Shown: positions 43,121-54,237 of the stretch, piece by piece | Position numbering within the stretch: position 1 is the first letter of the stretch | How the letters are laid out: every line of letters starts with the position of its first letter | From: Xanthomonas bromi | GTDB taxonomy: Bacteria > Pseudomonadota > Gammaproteobacteria > Xanthomonadales > Xanthomonadaceae | DNA: 64,000 nt | NCBI RefSeq assembly: GCF_900092025.1 | Contig: NZ_FLTX01000006.1 | Location: 21,783 to 85,782 of the forward strand | Direction: 5' to 3' | Position numbers and translations under genes: made by a program | Notes under the pieces: generated by a model | Database searches by the model: none | Seen by the model: only the letters and a program-made list of their open reading frames with translations | What the model was told of the DNA's origin: nothing

Positions 43121-44030
43121 GGGCTGCTGACGAAACGCTGCATCGCCGCCAGCCGGGTGTGGCCGGTGCTCGGAATCGGTTGCGCCGCCGGTCCGTTGCC
43201 GTTCCTGTGCGTCGTCCGTGCCCAGCTGGCGACCGGTTGCTACGTTCTTTGGTTGCTGCACGTCCCGACACGCTGCGTTGCAGGACGCGGCGCTCGCATC
43301 TAATGGCTGAATGACGCGGTCTTGCAAACGCTCATGCAGCTGCGGCGTGCATCGCATGCGCGCTTGCGTTCCGCCTTGCTGATCCAAAAACAGGCGAACT
43401 GTCTGCGTTGCTGGCTTCAGTATTGACGCTCGGACGACTGACATACTTCGGGTGCCGGCCTGTCTCGCGTCAGCGATGTAACCGGTGCTGCAGTGGTAAT
43501 GCCGGCATTTGACGCCACACGCGTGCAGATGGCGATCCGCTATCGGGCTGCAGCGCAGTGCGCTTCCTGGCACCGCTTCGCGCGAAGCCATCCTTGCATG
43601 CGCAACACACGTTGCCTGCGCAGGCACTCTGCGTTGCAACATTCGGGTGCGCAACCTTGTGCAAGCAGGGTACAAGGCGCAGTGGTCTGCATGTGAGCCA
43701 AATGCAGTGAGACAGCGATCACGCCATCATCCCGATATCCGCAGGCAATACGTCGTTTAGCGCATAAACCTGCATGTGAGTAGTGTCGGGTTGACAGTGC
43801 AATGTGTGAAAGGCACCTTCGTTGACCACAGTCTCAGCGGGGAAGAATCCGCTCCACGTTTGAGACGACGACAGCCGGCCGTTGTTCCAGCAGTCCGGTT
43901 TTTGCCCGCGTGTCGTCACGCAATGCGGGTTGCTGCTCGTATCCGGCACAGGGGCGGATCGCGGGCATGGCACGCGCGCCGTTGTGCAGCCAGACGGTTG
44001 CTATTCGATATCAGTCATGAGGTCTACGCA
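43121..44030. other. Long gene-free interval before the second glycan receptor
   Basis: About 910 bp. Short open frames here lack convincing codon use or any recognisable protein. A TTGACA at 43791-43796 could be a -35, without a good -10. Probably the leader and promoter region of the TonB receptor. Confidence 0.5.
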
Positions 44031-46700
44031 ATGCTGTTTCCCCGTATGTCCGCTTCATCTTCTCGTGTGCCGGTATCTGCTTCTGTCAAACCGCTGCGCC
44101 ACTCGCCATTGAGTGCTGCCGTGAGGCGCTTGCTGGTCGGTGGGGCCACCTTGGCCTGCGTTGCAAGCCTTCCAGCGTTTGCGCAGGAGCAGGCAGCACC
44201 CACGCAGCAACAGGCGCCAGCACAAACAAATCCTTCGGTCTCCACGCTGGACGAAATCAAGGTGGTGGGTTACCAGGCCAGTCTGGGTAAGGCGCTCAAC
44301 GTCAAGCGCAACGCCGATGCGATCGTCGATGCGATCAGCGCCGAAGACATCGGCAAGTTCCCCGACACCAACGTGGCCGAATCGTTGTCGCGCCTGTCCG
44401 GCATCACCGTCGATCGCCAGTTCGGCGAGGGCGAAAAAGTCAGCATCCTGGGCACCGACCCGGCGCTCAACCGCGTGCTGCTCAATGGTCAGACGATTGC
44501 ATCGACCAGTTGGGGCGGCGATCCCAACGACCCGGATAGCCGCTCGTTCAACTACAGCACGCTGGCGCCGGAAGTGGTTGGCTTGATGGAGGTCTACAAG
44601 ACCCCTGAAGCCCGGATCGACGAAGGCTCCATCGGCGGCACCGTGATCGTGCATACGCGCAGGCCGCTCGATCTGGATCGCAATACGCTCACCGGCACCG
44701 TGAGTTATGGCTACAACGATCGTTCCGATCAAGGCAAGCCGAATGCGTCGGCGCTGTATAGCTGGAAGAATCAGGACGAAACGCTGGGCGTGTTGACGTC
44801 GGTGATGCATTCGCAGCGTGTCTTGCGCCGCGATGGCGTGGAGATCTTCGGCTACGATAATGTGCAAGGCGCCGGGTTTCCCGCCGCTGTGGTCGGCAAC
44901 AACACCGGTGTGTTCCCGACCTCGATCAACACCGCGTTGTTCCAGCAGACGCGCAAGCGCGATGGTGTCAGCGCCGCGCTGCAGTGGAAACCCGATGCCG
45001 ACTTCGAGCTCAACCTGACCGGCCTGTACGTCAAGGAAAGCTTCGATAACTACAATCAGAGCCGCTACGGCTACTGGGGCTCCAATCCGGGCGACGCACA
45101 GGCCTTGGGCTTCGAAAACGGCGTGGCCACCTCCGGTACGTTTGGCGACCAGTCCACCACGTTCCTGGATGGCTACCTGCGCAACAGCGACGTCACCACC
45201 GGCAGCATCCACTTGCGTGCCGACTGGCATGGCGATGGCTGGAATGCGTCGAGCCAGGTGGGCTACACCAGCTCGCAGGGCGGTGCCGAGCGTATCTACG
45301 GTATCCAGTTCCGCAATCTCGCCGGCTATCGCTACAACATCGACGGGCGCCGTACCGCGATGGACTACAGCACTGATCCCACCAATGCGGCTGCCATGCA
45401 GCTCAACAACGCCTCGGCCAGCCACAGCCCGCAATACGACAAAGAGCGCTATCTGCAGCTGGATGTCGATCATGCGGTGGAGTGGGGGCCGTTTACGCAG
45501 ATCCTTACCGGTATCAAGCTCACCAATCATGCCACCGGGCAGTCGGCCTATAGCCGCACCTGGGCCCCAAACGATGGCAGCACGCTTGCGGCGTTCTCGC
45601 CGGGCACCACACCATCGGGCTATCTGGATGGACTCTCGACCAGCGCCGACATGCAGCGCTGGTCTACCATCGATCGGGGTGCGATCAGCCGGTACATCGG
45701 TGGATTGGAGGGCGATGACGGGTTGCCCATCAGCTATGCGGGCAACTACAGCATCGAGGAGCAGAACCGTGCATGGTTCCTGCAAGGCAACTTCTCCGGT
45801 GAGCGTTATCGCGGCAACATCGGGGTGCGCTACGTGCATTCGCGCGATTCCACAGGTGGTTACAGTTATGCGCCGGGTGGCGGCTACACGCCGGTCAATT
45901 TTCTGAGTAGCTACGGCAAATGGCTGCCCTCGTTCAATCTTGCGTACGACTTGCGCGATGACCTGATGCTGCGCTTTGCCGCCTCCAAGGTCATCGCGCG
46001 GCCGCGCTACACCAACATGACCCCGTATGTGGCCACCGACGACACCACGCTGACGGCGTCGACCGGTAACCCGGGTCTGAGCCCGTACGCGTCGACCAAC
46101 CTCGGCGCATCGCTGGAGTGGTATTTCTCCGACAGCAGCTTGCTCAGCGGTGAATTCTTCTCGCGTGACATCTCCAACTATATTTTGACCACCGTGCAGG
46201 ACCGCGTGTTCTTCAATAACGCCACTGGCGGATCGAGCACCTACCAGACATCGGTGCCCACCAATGCAGGCGATGCCAAGGTGCGCGGTGTGGCGCTCAA
46301 TCTGCAGCATAATTTCGGCAATGGCTTCGGCGTGGTAGCCAACTACACCTATTCCGATTCCAAGACCGATGGCGACTACAGCCTGCCGTACAACTCACGC
46401 AATGCGTACAACATCAGCCCGTACTACGAGCAAGGCAAGTGGAGCGCGCGGGTGAATCTGGGCTGGCGTTCGGAATACTTCACCCAGATCGGCCGGCTCA
46501 ACGGTCAGCAAATGACCGATGCATTTACCCAAGTGGATGCATCATTCGGTTACCAGGCCACCGAGCGCTTGCGCGTTGCGCTGGAAGCCACCAATCTGCT
46601 GGATGAAACCTACTTCAGCTACATCGGCAACAAGAACCAGCCGTACTACATCTACAAGAACGGCCGCTCTTTCATGCTGAGTCTAAATTTCAAGTTGTGA
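44031..46700 (+). CDS. TonB-dependent receptor, glycan-uptake type
   Basis: 889 aa. The ATG at 44031 has GAGG at 44019-44022; an ATG at 44046 is also possible. A long signal region ends LPAFAQEQ, followed by a Gln/Pro-rich linker. The TonB-box-like LDEIKVVGY is followed by a plug with DAISAEDIGKFPDTNVAESL and SRLSGITVDRQFGEG. The barrel ends SFMLSLNFKL with the C-terminal hydrophobic signature. Its class is the same as the receptor at 28089, and together they bracket the GlcNAc utilisation genes, so it probably imports GlcNAc oligosaccharides or chitooligosaccharides (inference). Confidence 0.92.
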   Translation: MLFPRMSASSSRVPVSASVKPLRHSPLSAAVRRLLVGGATLACVASLPAFAQEQAAPTQQQAPAQTNPSVSTLDEIKVVGYQASLGKALNVKRNADAIVDAISAEDIGKFPDTNVAESLSRLSGITVDRQFGEGEKVSILGTDPALNRVLLNGQTIASTSWGGDPNDPDSRSFNYSTLAPEVVGLMEVYKTPEARIDEGSIGGTVIVHTRRPLDLDRNTLTGTVSYGYNDRSDQGKPNASALYSWKNQDETLGVLTSVMHSQRVLRRDGVEIFGYDNVQGAGFPAAVVGNNTGVFPTSINTALFQQTRKRDGVSAALQWKPDADFELNLTGLYVKESFDNYNQSRYGYWGSNPGDAQALGFENGVATSGTFGDQSTTFLDGYLRNSDVTTGSIHLRADWHGDGWNASSQVGYTSSQGGAERIYGIQFRNLAGYRYNIDGRRTAMDYSTDPTNAAAMQLNNASASHSPQYDKERYLQLDVDHAVEWGPFTQILTGIKLTNHATGQSAYSRTWAPNDGSTLAAFSPGTTPSGYLDGLSTSADMQRWSTIDRGAISRYIGGLEGDDGLPISYAGNYSIEEQNRAWFLQGNFSGERYRGNIGVRYVHSRDSTGGYSYAPGGGYTPVNFLSSYGKWLPSFNLAYDLRDDLMLRFAASKVIARPRYTNMTPYVATDDTTLTASTGNPGLSPYASTNLGASLEWYFSDSSLLSGEFFSRDISNYILTTVQDRVFFNNATGGSSTYQTSVPTNAGDAKVRGVALNLQHNFGNGFGVVANYTYSDSKTDGDYSLPYNSRNAYNISPYYEQGKWSARVNLGWRSEYFTQIGRLNGQQMTDAFTQVDASFGYQATERLRVALEATNLLDETYFSYIGNKNQPYYIYKNGRSFMLSLNFKL

Positions 46701-46712
46701 TGCCTGACCGGG

Positions 46713-46739
46713 GCGGCTGCACGTGTGCAGCCGCTTTTA
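46713..46739 (+). terminator. Rho-independent terminator after the TonB receptor
   Basis: GCGGCTGCAC and its exact reverse complement GTGCAGCCGC (46713-46734) flank a GT centre and are followed by TTTTATTT. It begins 13 bp after the receptor stop codon. Confidence 0.9.
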
Positions 46740-46865
46740 TTTGATTGCGGACAACCCACGTTCGCAACGGATTCCCGAATTGGAACTGGAAATTTTTCGT
46801 CGGTCGGTGCAATAAGGCTCTTATTTACTTCGCTCACATCGCCGTTGTCTATGCAACGGCATGCG

Positions 46866-48098
46866 CTAAGCGGTGGTTTTACGCGCTGCTGCAATCGCGG
46901 CAATACGCGCCTTTGTCAGCGCCTCGCCGATCTGCGGTCCTTGCAGGCCCTCGGCCGCCAGATCGCGTGCATTGATCGCCAGCGCGGCGGCGTGCAGTCG
47001 CTTGAGTGCTTCGCCTTGCGGGTAGGCGGCATCTTCATGGCCCAGGCGGCCACGCTTGTCGGCTTCACAGGCCAATGCCAGCTGCGCGATGCGTTCGGGC
47101 CGGCGGAATGCATCGCAACGGACCAATAGCTCGTGCACGGTGCGGTCGCGGAGCTCGGCCAGGCGATGCACGTTCAAGTGTTCACGGCAGACGATGACGG
47201 CAAGCTGCCGATACTCCAGCGGCACCTTGAGCCGCTCGCATAGCGCCTGCAGCGGCGCGACGCCGCGTTGTTCGTGCATGACATGGCGCGGCCATTCCTC
47301 TGGCGGCGTGAGTGCCTTGCCCAAATCGTGCGTCAGTGCGGCAAAGCCCACCAGCGCATCGCCAGGCGCTAGGCGCGCGGCCCTGTCGCTGACCATTTCC
47401 TGGTGAATCCCGGTATCCACTTCCGGATGGAATTCGGCGCGCTGCGGCACGCCGTACAGCGCATCGATTTCCGGCAGCACGACGCGTAGCGCATCGGTCT
47501 CGTGCAGCGTGCGCAGGAACGCCGAAGGTTGCGCACAGGTCAATGCGCGACGCAGCTCCTGCCAGACGCGCTCCGGCACCAGGCTATCCAGTTCGCCACT
47601 GGCGGCCATTTGCCGCATCAATTCTGCAGTTTCCGCGGCGATGGTGAAGCCCAGCGGCGCCAATCGCGCCATGAAGCGTGCGGCACGCAAGACGCGCACG
47701 GGATCTTCGACAAACGCCGGACCGACATGCCGCACGACGCGCGCCTGCAGATCGCGTGCGCCGTTGTACGGGTCGAACAACTCGCCGGTGTCCTCGTCGC
47801 GTGCGATCGCGTTGATGGTGAAGTCGCGGCGCAGCAGATCCTCTTCCAGCGTCACCGATGGATCGGCATCCACGACGAAGCCGCGATACCCGCGGCCGGA
47901 CTTGCGCTCCGTGCGGGCCAGTGCGTATTCCTCGCCACTGCGCGGATGCAGAAAGACCGGGAAATCCTTGCCGACCGGCTTGAACCCCTGCGCTTCCATC
48001 CGCGCTTGATCGGCACCGACCACCACCCAGTCGCGGTCGCCAGCCGGCTGACCAAGCAATGCATCGCGGACTGCGCCGCCAACGAGATAGATCTTCAT
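46866..48098 (-). CDS. cca: Multifunctional CCA tRNA nucleotidyltransferase / 2'3'-cyclic phosphodiesterase / phosphatase
   Basis: 410 aa from the ATG at 48098. The class II nucleotidyltransferase head [20 protein letters not shown] is followed by DRDW with the catalytic Asp21/Asp23. The nucleotide-selecting [16 protein letters not shown] motif and the C-terminal HD domain ([14 protein letters not shown]) match the E. coli-type multifunctional enzyme. It adds or repairs the CCA end of tRNA, and the HD domain gives the phosphohydrolase activities. Sec-independent, cytoplasmic. Stand-alone gene. Confidence 0.95.
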   Translation of the reverse strand: MKIYLVGGAVRDALLGQPAGDRDWVVVGADQARMEAQGFKPVGKDFPVFLHPRSGEEYALARTERKSGRGYRGFVVDADPSVTLEEDLLRRDFTINAIARDEDTGELFDPYNGARDLQARVVRHVGPAFVEDPVRVLRAARFMARLAPLGFTIAAETAELMRQMAASGELDSLVPERVWQELRRALTCAQPSAFLRTLHETDALRVVLPEIDALYGVPQRAEFHPEVDTGIHQEMVSDRAARLAPGDALVGFAALTHDLGKALTPPEEWPRHVMHEQRGVAPLQALCERLKVPLEYRQLAVIVCREHLNVHRLAELRDRTVHELLVRCDAFRRPERIAQLALACEADKRGRLGHEDAAYPQGEALKRLHAAALAINARDLAAEGLQGPQIGEALTKARIAAIAAARKTTA

Positions 48099-48471
48099 AC
48101 GCGCATGATGCCCGATGCGGTGGTTGGGCCGAAATGATCCGCACCTGTTGCTCACGATTGTTGGCCGAGCGCGGGCAAGGCCAAACCATGTCGGCAGGCA
48201 CGATCGCTCGTTCGAGAGAGTTGGATGGCGCGGATGGATCAGTCGTAGAGCCGCAGGTCCGCGTGGTGGCTGCAAAGACCAGCCGAGATGCGGCAGTGTA
48301 TCGGTTTCGATAAAACAGCCAGCAGACTGTCCGATGCGGTGTGCGCACCGATTGCGCTGCTGTTGGCATGGATACCGCCATCGAACCTCATCAACGGGTG
48401 CATGGCGCATCCGGCCAGCGGTAAAGGCATCACGCCATCGACTGAACCCGGCGATAGTCCCCCACCTTGGC
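48099..48471. other. Interval between slt and cca
   Basis: About 370 bp between two minus-strand genes. It must hold the cca promoter and the end of slt. No gene or clear hairpin seen. Confidence 0.5.
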
Positions 48472-50445
48472 TCAATCCTGCGCCGCGTTATTCGCAGCCT
48501 GCCCCGGTGGACACATCGGCTTGAGGCGCTTGTCCACCCGCTTGCCCATCAGCCGGTCGCTCAGCGGCAGCATGTCGCCGTTGAGGCGCCAGTCGTAGAT
48601 CACGCTGAAGGCCAGCACGCGCGCGACATAGTCGCGGGTTTCCTTGTAGCTGATGGTCTCGATCCAGAAGTCCGGCTCGAAATTCGGCCGCTGCGACTGC
48701 CAGCGCCCGGTGGGGCCGGGACCGGCGTTGTAGGCGGCGATGGTGAGGTAGGGTAGCCCGTAAGTGTTGAGCAACTGGCGCAGATACGCCGTGCCGATGG
48801 CGATGTTGGTGTCCGGCTCGTACAGGCTGTTGGCACCCGCATAGCCGGGCAGGGCGATGCCCTTGGCGACGGCCGCGCCGGTGCCCGGCAACACCTGCAT
48901 CAGGCCCATTGCATTGGCCGGCGAACGTGCGCGCGGGTTGAAGATGCTTTCGGCACGAATTTCCCCAGCCACCCAGGCCGGGTCGATTGCGTTCTTGGCG
49001 GCTTCGCGACGAATGCTGTCGTCGTGATGCAATGGGAAGCGCAACGAATACAGACGTTGTTCGTCCGGTTGCTTGCCGAGCGCGAACACCGCGCGGTCGA
49101 ACCAGCCGTTGTCGCTGGCCACTTCCACTGCCAGACGGCGCTGGGTGTCGTCGAAGCGGGTTGCGGCATCGTTCCATTCGGCCACCGCCCAGCCGGGGCG
49201 GTCGATCTGGAACAAGGCGATTGCGCGGATCAAGGCCGGGTCGCGTGCAACGGCCGCCTTCGCCTGCGGGCTGTCGCTGGGCTCCCACGGGCACAGTCGG
49301 TACGGTTGCTGCAGACGGTCGGCGGCCAGGAAACCGTGGAAGGTCGGCGATTGCGCAGCGGCGCGATACAGCGGCTGTGCGGCCGCGGCAGCGCCGGTCT
49401 TTTCGGCCAGGCGTGCTTCGAAGTACTGCCAGCGCGAATCGCTGCGCTGGCTCGCCGGCATCTTGCGAATCGCAGCCAACGCTGCCGGCCAGTCGCTACG
49501 CGACATCGCCTCGCGCGCGCGCCATTCGTGCAGGCGCTCGTCGTAGGATGCCTCCGGCACGGCGTTGAGCCGACGCGCCGAATCCGGCAGATACGAAGCG
49601 ACCGTCCACAACGCGATCTGATACAGCACCTGCCCGCGCTGTGCCTCGTTGAAACCCAGCGCGCCGGCAAGCTGCGGCAACTGCTGTTCGGCAGCATCCG
49701 GGTCGCTCTTGGCCAGCTTGGCCAGGCCATCGACCGCGATGCGGCGGCTGCGCTCGGTCTTGGGCCAACCTAGTGCACGCGGGTGGACGTTGTCGAGAAA
49801 GGCAGCGTAATCGGTTGCCAGGGCCAGATCAGCCGACGGCAAGCCGCGCGCCGCGGTACGCATCACCGCAGGCAGCTGCGCATCGGCAGCCGCCTCCACG
49901 CGCTCCCAGCGCAGCGCCGGGGTGAGTTCACCGCGCGATTCCAGCCCGGCCACCACGGCATCGCAGGCATCTGGCAGCGCCTTGCCATTGCGCCACAGCG
50001 TCAGCGCATCGCGGCTCCACTGCGCATCGGCTTTCCCGGTGGCCAGGCGCGCGGTTAGCTGTGCGCAGCGCAGGCCGAGGTTGTCGGTGGACTTCCAGTT
50101 GGCCAGCAGCGTGTTCCAGTCCTGCCGACGCGCCACCGCCGGCAACCACGTGCTGCGGAAGCTCTCGGCCACCGGTTGGCCGGCATAGCGCTGCAGAAAC
50201 CCTTGCGCTTGCGCATTGGAGACAGCATCGATGTTGCGCTTGAGCGTGGCAAATTCTAGCCATCCATACAGCGGATGGCGGCTCAATGCGGTGAGCTGGC
50301 CGGCGTCGGTCTGGCCGCGCTCTGCGGCCGCGATGGCATCGCGCATGGCAGTCAATTGCGGGTCGAGCGTTTGCGCATGCAGTGCAGTGCTGCCAAAGCA
50401 CAGCAGGCCGATGAAAACAGTGGCAAGGCGGGGGGCATAAGTCAT
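48472..50445 (-). CDS. slt: Soluble lytic murein transglycosylase (Slt70 type)
   Basis: 657 aa from the ATG at 50445. A signal peptide ([19 protein letters not shown]) is followed by a long alpha-helical U-shaped region (residues about 30-440) typical of Slt70. The catalytic lysozyme-like domain has the active Glu in [20 protein letters not shown], then [23 protein letters not shown] and [14 protein letters not shown]. It cleaves the peptidoglycan glycan strand, forming 1,6-anhydromuramic ends, in the periplasm. Divergent from the downstream TonB receptor. Confidence 0.94.
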   Translation of the reverse strand: MTYAPRLATVFIGLLCFGSTALHAQTLDPQLTAMRDAIAAAERGQTDAGQLTALSRHPLYGWLEFATLKRNIDAVSNAQAQGFLQRYAGQPVAESFRSTWLPAVARRQDWNTLLANWKSTDNLGLRCAQLTARLATGKADAQWSRDALTLWRNGKALPDACDAVVAGLESRGELTPALRWERVEAAADAQLPAVMRTAARGLPSADLALATDYAAFLDNVHPRALGWPKTERSRRIAVDGLAKLAKSDPDAAEQQLPQLAGALGFNEAQRGQVLYQIALWTVASYLPDSARRLNAVPEASYDERLHEWRAREAMSRSDWPAALAAIRKMPASQRSDSRWQYFEARLAEKTGAAAAAQPLYRAAAQSPTFHGFLAADRLQQPYRLCPWEPSDSPQAKAAVARDPALIRAIALFQIDRPGWAVAEWNDAATRFDDTQRRLAVEVASDNGWFDRAVFALGKQPDEQRLYSLRFPLHHDDSIRREAAKNAIDPAWVAGEIRAESIFNPRARSPANAMGLMQVLPGTGAAVAKGIALPGYAGANSLYEPDTNIAIGTAYLRQLLNTYGLPYLTIAAYNAGPGPTGRWQSQRPNFEPDFWIETISYKETRDYVARVLAFSVIYDWRLNGDMLPLSDRLMGKRVDKRLKPMCPPGQAANNAAQD

Positions 50446-50704
50446 GGCGCGATGATACCGAAGCACGCCTGAGTGCCTGAGTGAATACGCATCGTGGACC
50501 TGGGTGAATGCGCTGCACTCGCCTGCATGTGCGGCGCGTCAGAGACGCACTGACCTGCGGACACCACGCGGTAGCCACCGCTGCGGCAGGCGCGCGCTGC
50601 TGCACTGCCAGTTGCGGCACGTTAATGTTTCGTTTACAAGTTGGGATGGACCGCAGGGCACGGGGGCGTGCGGACACTTAAGAATCCTTCTGGAGAGAGA
50701 AAGG

Positions 50705-53584
50705 ATGAAGCGTCTGATTGGTCCCCATCGGTCGTGCCTGGCCGTGCAGTTGTCGTTGTGCCTGATTCCCACACTCGCCTGGGCGCAACAGCCCGCGGCT
50801 GCACCGAGCACGCGCACGCTCGACAGCGTGCAGGTCACCGGCACGCGTATCAAAACCGCCGAATTGCAGGGCCAGGTACCGATCCAGACGCTCAACCGCG
50901 CCGACATCGAACGCACTGGCCTGACCTCGATTGGCGAAGTGCTGCAGGAGCTCACGGCCTCCGGTTCGGCGCTCAATGCCAAGTTCAATTCTTCCGGTAA
51001 CTTCGGCTTTCCGCCCGACGGCGGCGGCGTGGGCGCGGGCTCTGCGCAGGTGGATCTGCGCCATCTCGGCTCCAAGCGTGTGCTGGTCTTGGTCGATGGT
51101 ATTCGTTGGGTCAATGAATCCTCGGCCTCAGGCGTGGGTTCGTCCACCGATCTCAACACCATTCCGCTGGCGATCGTCGAGCGCATCGAAGTACTCGAAG
51201 ACGGCGCCTCGTCGCTGTACGGCTCGGATGCGATTGCTGGTGTGGTCAACATCATTACCCGTCGCACCTTCGACGGTGCGCAGGTCACGCTCAACTACGG
51301 GCAATACGGTAAGGGGGATGGCGCCAACCAGGGCATGGATCTGGCCTGGGGCAAAAGTGGCGAGAATTTCAGCCTGTTTCTGGGCGCCAGCTACGTCAAA
51401 CAGGATCCGATCTATGCGCGCGATCGTGCGCAGGCGCGCTTTCCGATTCCTGGCACCGGGCTGACCTTCGCCAGCTCGGCAACACCGGATGGCCGTTTCC
51501 AGTTCGTCGATCCCAATACTGGCGTGCGCCAGAACCTCACACCCAATGCCGGCGTGGGCACACCGCAATACGACGGCAGCGGCGGGTGCACGCGCAGCGA
51601 CGATTACCACTGCTTCGGCACCGCAGACCGCTACAACTTCGCCGAGCAGAATCTGCTGCTGACACCGTCCGAGCGCGAGGGCGTGTTCGCGCAGTTCCGC
51701 TATTACTTCACCGACGATGTGCAGTGGTACGTCAAGGCCTTGGGCAATCGGCGCGAATCGACCAACCAGGCCGCACCGGAGCCGATCTTCCTCGGGCCCG
51801 ACGCCGGTACCGGCAATCCGCTGGCCGACAACATCGTGATTTCTGCGCTCAACCCATTCAATCCGTTTGGTTTCGATCTGAACTCGGCCACCAACCTGAT
51901 CCAGATCGGCCGGCGGCCGGTGGAAGGCGGGCCACGGCGCTACGAGCAACAGGTGGACACGCAGTACTTCGGCACCGGCTTGGTCGGCACGTTCGAAGCT
52001 GCAGGGCGGACCTGGTTCTGGGACGTCAACGGCATGTACAGCAAGAACAAGGCCGAACAGACCAACTACGGCAGCTACAACCTTTACAACATCAACCTGG
52101 CGCTGGGCGACCCAGCTGCCTGCGCGGCCGTGGCCGGCTGTGTGCCGCTGGATATTTTCAGCGGCGCCGGCAGCATCACACCGGAGATGTTGCGCTGGAT
52201 CCAGCCAGTGGTGCACGACCGCAGCCAGAACGAATTGAGCCTGTTCACGGCCAACCTCAGCAGCGAGTTGTTCCAGTTGCCGGGCGGCGCGGTGTCGTTC
52301 GCCAGCGGCTACGAATACCGCAAGTACGAAGGTGCTTATCAACCCGATCCGCTCACGGTGGCCGGGCGTTACAACGGCGTGCCATCCTTGCCCACCTCGG
52401 GCAGCTACGACGTCAACGAAGCCTATCTTGAACTCAATATTCCGATCTTCGCCAACTCGTCGCTGGGTGACAAACTCGATCTGAATATCGCCGGGCGCTA
52501 TTCGGACTATTCGACATTCGGTGGCGAGTTCACGCCGAAGTACGGCCTGCGTTGGCAGGTCACCGATGAGTTGGTGTTGCGCACCAGTTATGCGGAAGGG
52601 TTCCGTGCGCCAACCATTGGCGAGTTGTTCGGTTCGGCGGCACGTGCGGACCTGCAGTTGTCGGACCCGTGCTCGATCGGCCTGGGCGGCACCGCGCCGC
52701 GTGGCAGCGCGACCAACTGCGCGGCGCTCGGCGTGCCTGCCGGCTATCAGCAGGCCAATCAGCAGATCTCGGTCACCACCGGCGGTAACGAGCAACTGGA
52801 TCCGGAGCGTTCGCGCAGTTTCAGTACGGGTTTCGTCTTCAGTCCGGGCTTTGCCAGCAATGCCAGTTGGTCGGATCGGCTCGACATGGAAGTGACCTTC
52901 TATCGCCATCATGTGGACGGTGCGATCCAGGCCATCAATGCGCAGACGCAGCTGGATCTGTGCGTGGATACGCTGGATGCGTTGTACTGCAATGGCATCG
53001 GGCGGGCATCCACCGGCGGCATCAACGCCTTCAACAACCGGTTGACCAATCTTGGCTCGATCAAGACCGATGGGTGGGACGTGGATCTGTTCTGGACCTT
53101 GCCGGAAACTGCGTTCGGGCGCTTCAAACTGTCGTGGCAGAACACCTTGGTGGGCCGTTACGAGGCGCTGGGCGCGGCGGGGCAGCGGCAGCCGCAAGGG
53201 CCGGGCATCGAGGTGGTCGACAGCGCAATTCCGGAGTGGACCAGCAACGCAGTACTGGATTGGTCGCTGGGCAACTGGACGGCATCGTGGACCGCGCGGC
53301 ACATCTCCAAACTCACCGAGCAATGCGGTGATGCCGTGGAGTTTGCGGTGTGTTCGGATCCGTCGACGGGAACCAACCGGTTGGATGCGGTGACCTACCA
53401 CGATGCGCAAGTGGGCTATCGCGTCGATTGGCTCAAGGGCCTGCAGCTCACGGCCGGCTTGAACAACGTGTTCGACAAGGATCCGCCGATCTGCCTGTCG
53501 TGCTCACTCAATGGCTACGACGCCTCCACCTACGATATTCCCGGTGGACGGTTCTGGTATGCGCGTGTGGATTTGAAGTTCTAG
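50705..53584 (+). CDS. TonB-dependent receptor, large
   Basis: 959 aa. The ATG at 50705 follows GAGAGAGAAAGG. A signal peptide ([14 protein letters not shown]) is followed by [18 protein letters not shown] and a plug containing [30 protein letters not shown] and [27 protein letters not shown], the BtuB/iron-type plug pattern with its conserved GSDAIAGV. The barrel ends ARVDLKF. Its subclass differs from the two glycan receptors, being closer to the large TBDRs that import vitamin B12-like or peptide substrates. No riboswitch was found upstream. Substrate unknown. Confidence 0.92.
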   Translation: MKRLIGPHRSCLAVQLSLCLIPTLAWAQQPAAAPSTRTLDSVQVTGTRIKTAELQGQVPIQTLNRADIERTGLTSIGEVLQELTASGSALNAKFNSSGNFGFPPDGGGVGAGSAQVDLRHLGSKRVLVLVDGIRWVNESSASGVGSSTDLNTIPLAIVERIEVLEDGASSLYGSDAIAGVVNIITRRTFDGAQVTLNYGQYGKGDGANQGMDLAWGKSGENFSLFLGASYVKQDPIYARDRAQARFPIPGTGLTFASSATPDGRFQFVDPNTGVRQNLTPNAGVGTPQYDGSGGCTRSDDYHCFGTADRYNFAEQNLLLTPSEREGVFAQFRYYFTDDVQWYVKALGNRRESTNQAAPEPIFLGPDAGTGNPLADNIVISALNPFNPFGFDLNSATNLIQIGRRPVEGGPRRYEQQVDTQYFGTGLVGTFEAAGRTWFWDVNGMYSKNKAEQTNYGSYNLYNINLALGDPAACAAVAGCVPLDIFSGAGSITPEMLRWIQPVVHDRSQNELSLFTANLSSELFQLPGGAVSFASGYEYRKYEGAYQPDPLTVAGRYNGVPSLPTSGSYDVNEAYLELNIPIFANSSLGDKLDLNIAGRYSDYSTFGGEFTPKYGLRWQVTDELVLRTSYAEGFRAPTIGELFGSAARADLQLSDPCSIGLGGTAPRGSATNCAALGVPAGYQQANQQISVTTGGNEQLDPERSRSFSTGFVFSPGFASNASWSDRLDMEVTFYRHHVDGAIQAINAQTQLDLCVDTLDALYCNGIGRASTGGINAFNNRLTNLGSIKTDGWDVDLFWTLPETAFGRFKLSWQNTLVGRYEALGAAGQRQPQGPGIEVVDSAIPEWTSNAVLDWSLGNWTASWTARHISKLTEQCGDAVEFAVCSDPSTGTNRLDAVTYHDAQVGYRVDWLKGLQLTAGLNNVFDKDPPICLSCSLNGYDASTYDIPGGRFWYARVDLKF

Positions 53585-54237
53585 TCCAACGGCGCATGGC
53601 TGGTGCGGTGAAGTGGGCGCAGGGCATTGTGGGAAAGCAGTGAAGTGTCACTTCACTGCAGGGCTCTTCCCGCCCACCCTTGCCGGACACGCTGCAAGCG
53701 CGTCCTTGTAAGCTCCTTGGCGGCATCCATGCCGCCCAGGGTCCCGCGACGGTACGCGCGCAAGGGCCGGTTGAGTTGATCGGTGCGCAGAGTTTTTTAG
53801 AAAGGCAACGAGCAAACCAGCGACGCGGTGTGCTCGTTCTTCAACAGATCCAGCGACCAACTGTCTAGCGCGGTGTCCTCACCGCTTGCGGGACCGATGG
53901 CGCCAAGGATGCCGCTATCGGTCCCGCATAGACGGGTTCACGGTGCAGTGTCCTGTGAGCGGCGGGGGCACCGCGCACTTGCTACGCCATGCTTTGTGAA
54001 GCAGCGCGATCTTCAACGTGACCGTGAGGAGTCCACGGGGCTTGGTTAGACCCGTGCAGTGCGTGGTGTGCTCGCTTGCAGGCGGTGTGGGGCCATGTCG
54101 GCGAACCACGCCGGTCATGCGATGTTCCGACCGATTCGATTCTCACATCGGATCGTCGGAGCACGCCAATGATTTCTCCAGCTGCTCTGCCACTGGGCGC
54201 GACCGCATGACGGCGCCGCGCCTGGCTGATCAATTCC
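53585..54237. other. Gene-free interval between convergent genes
   Basis: About 650 bp between the TonB receptor and valS. Apart from the palindrome at 53637 I see no gene, RNA or clear element. Confidence 0.55.
53637..53659. repeat. 23-bp perfect palindrome downstream of the TonB receptor
   Basis: GCAGTGAAGTG and its exact reverse complement CACTTCACTGC flank a single T. As RNA it could form a 9-bp stem with a 5-base loop. It lies 53 bp after the receptor stop and lacks a T-run, so it may be a weak terminator or a protein-binding site. Confidence 0.6.

Noticed and set aside
43297..43760. Short frames in the interval after nagA
   Set aside because: Overlapping, contradictory frames on both strands without ribosome binding sites or protein character.
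43791..43819. Sigma-70 promoter at TTGACA before the second glycan receptor
   Set aside because: No acceptable -10 at 16-18 bp spacing.
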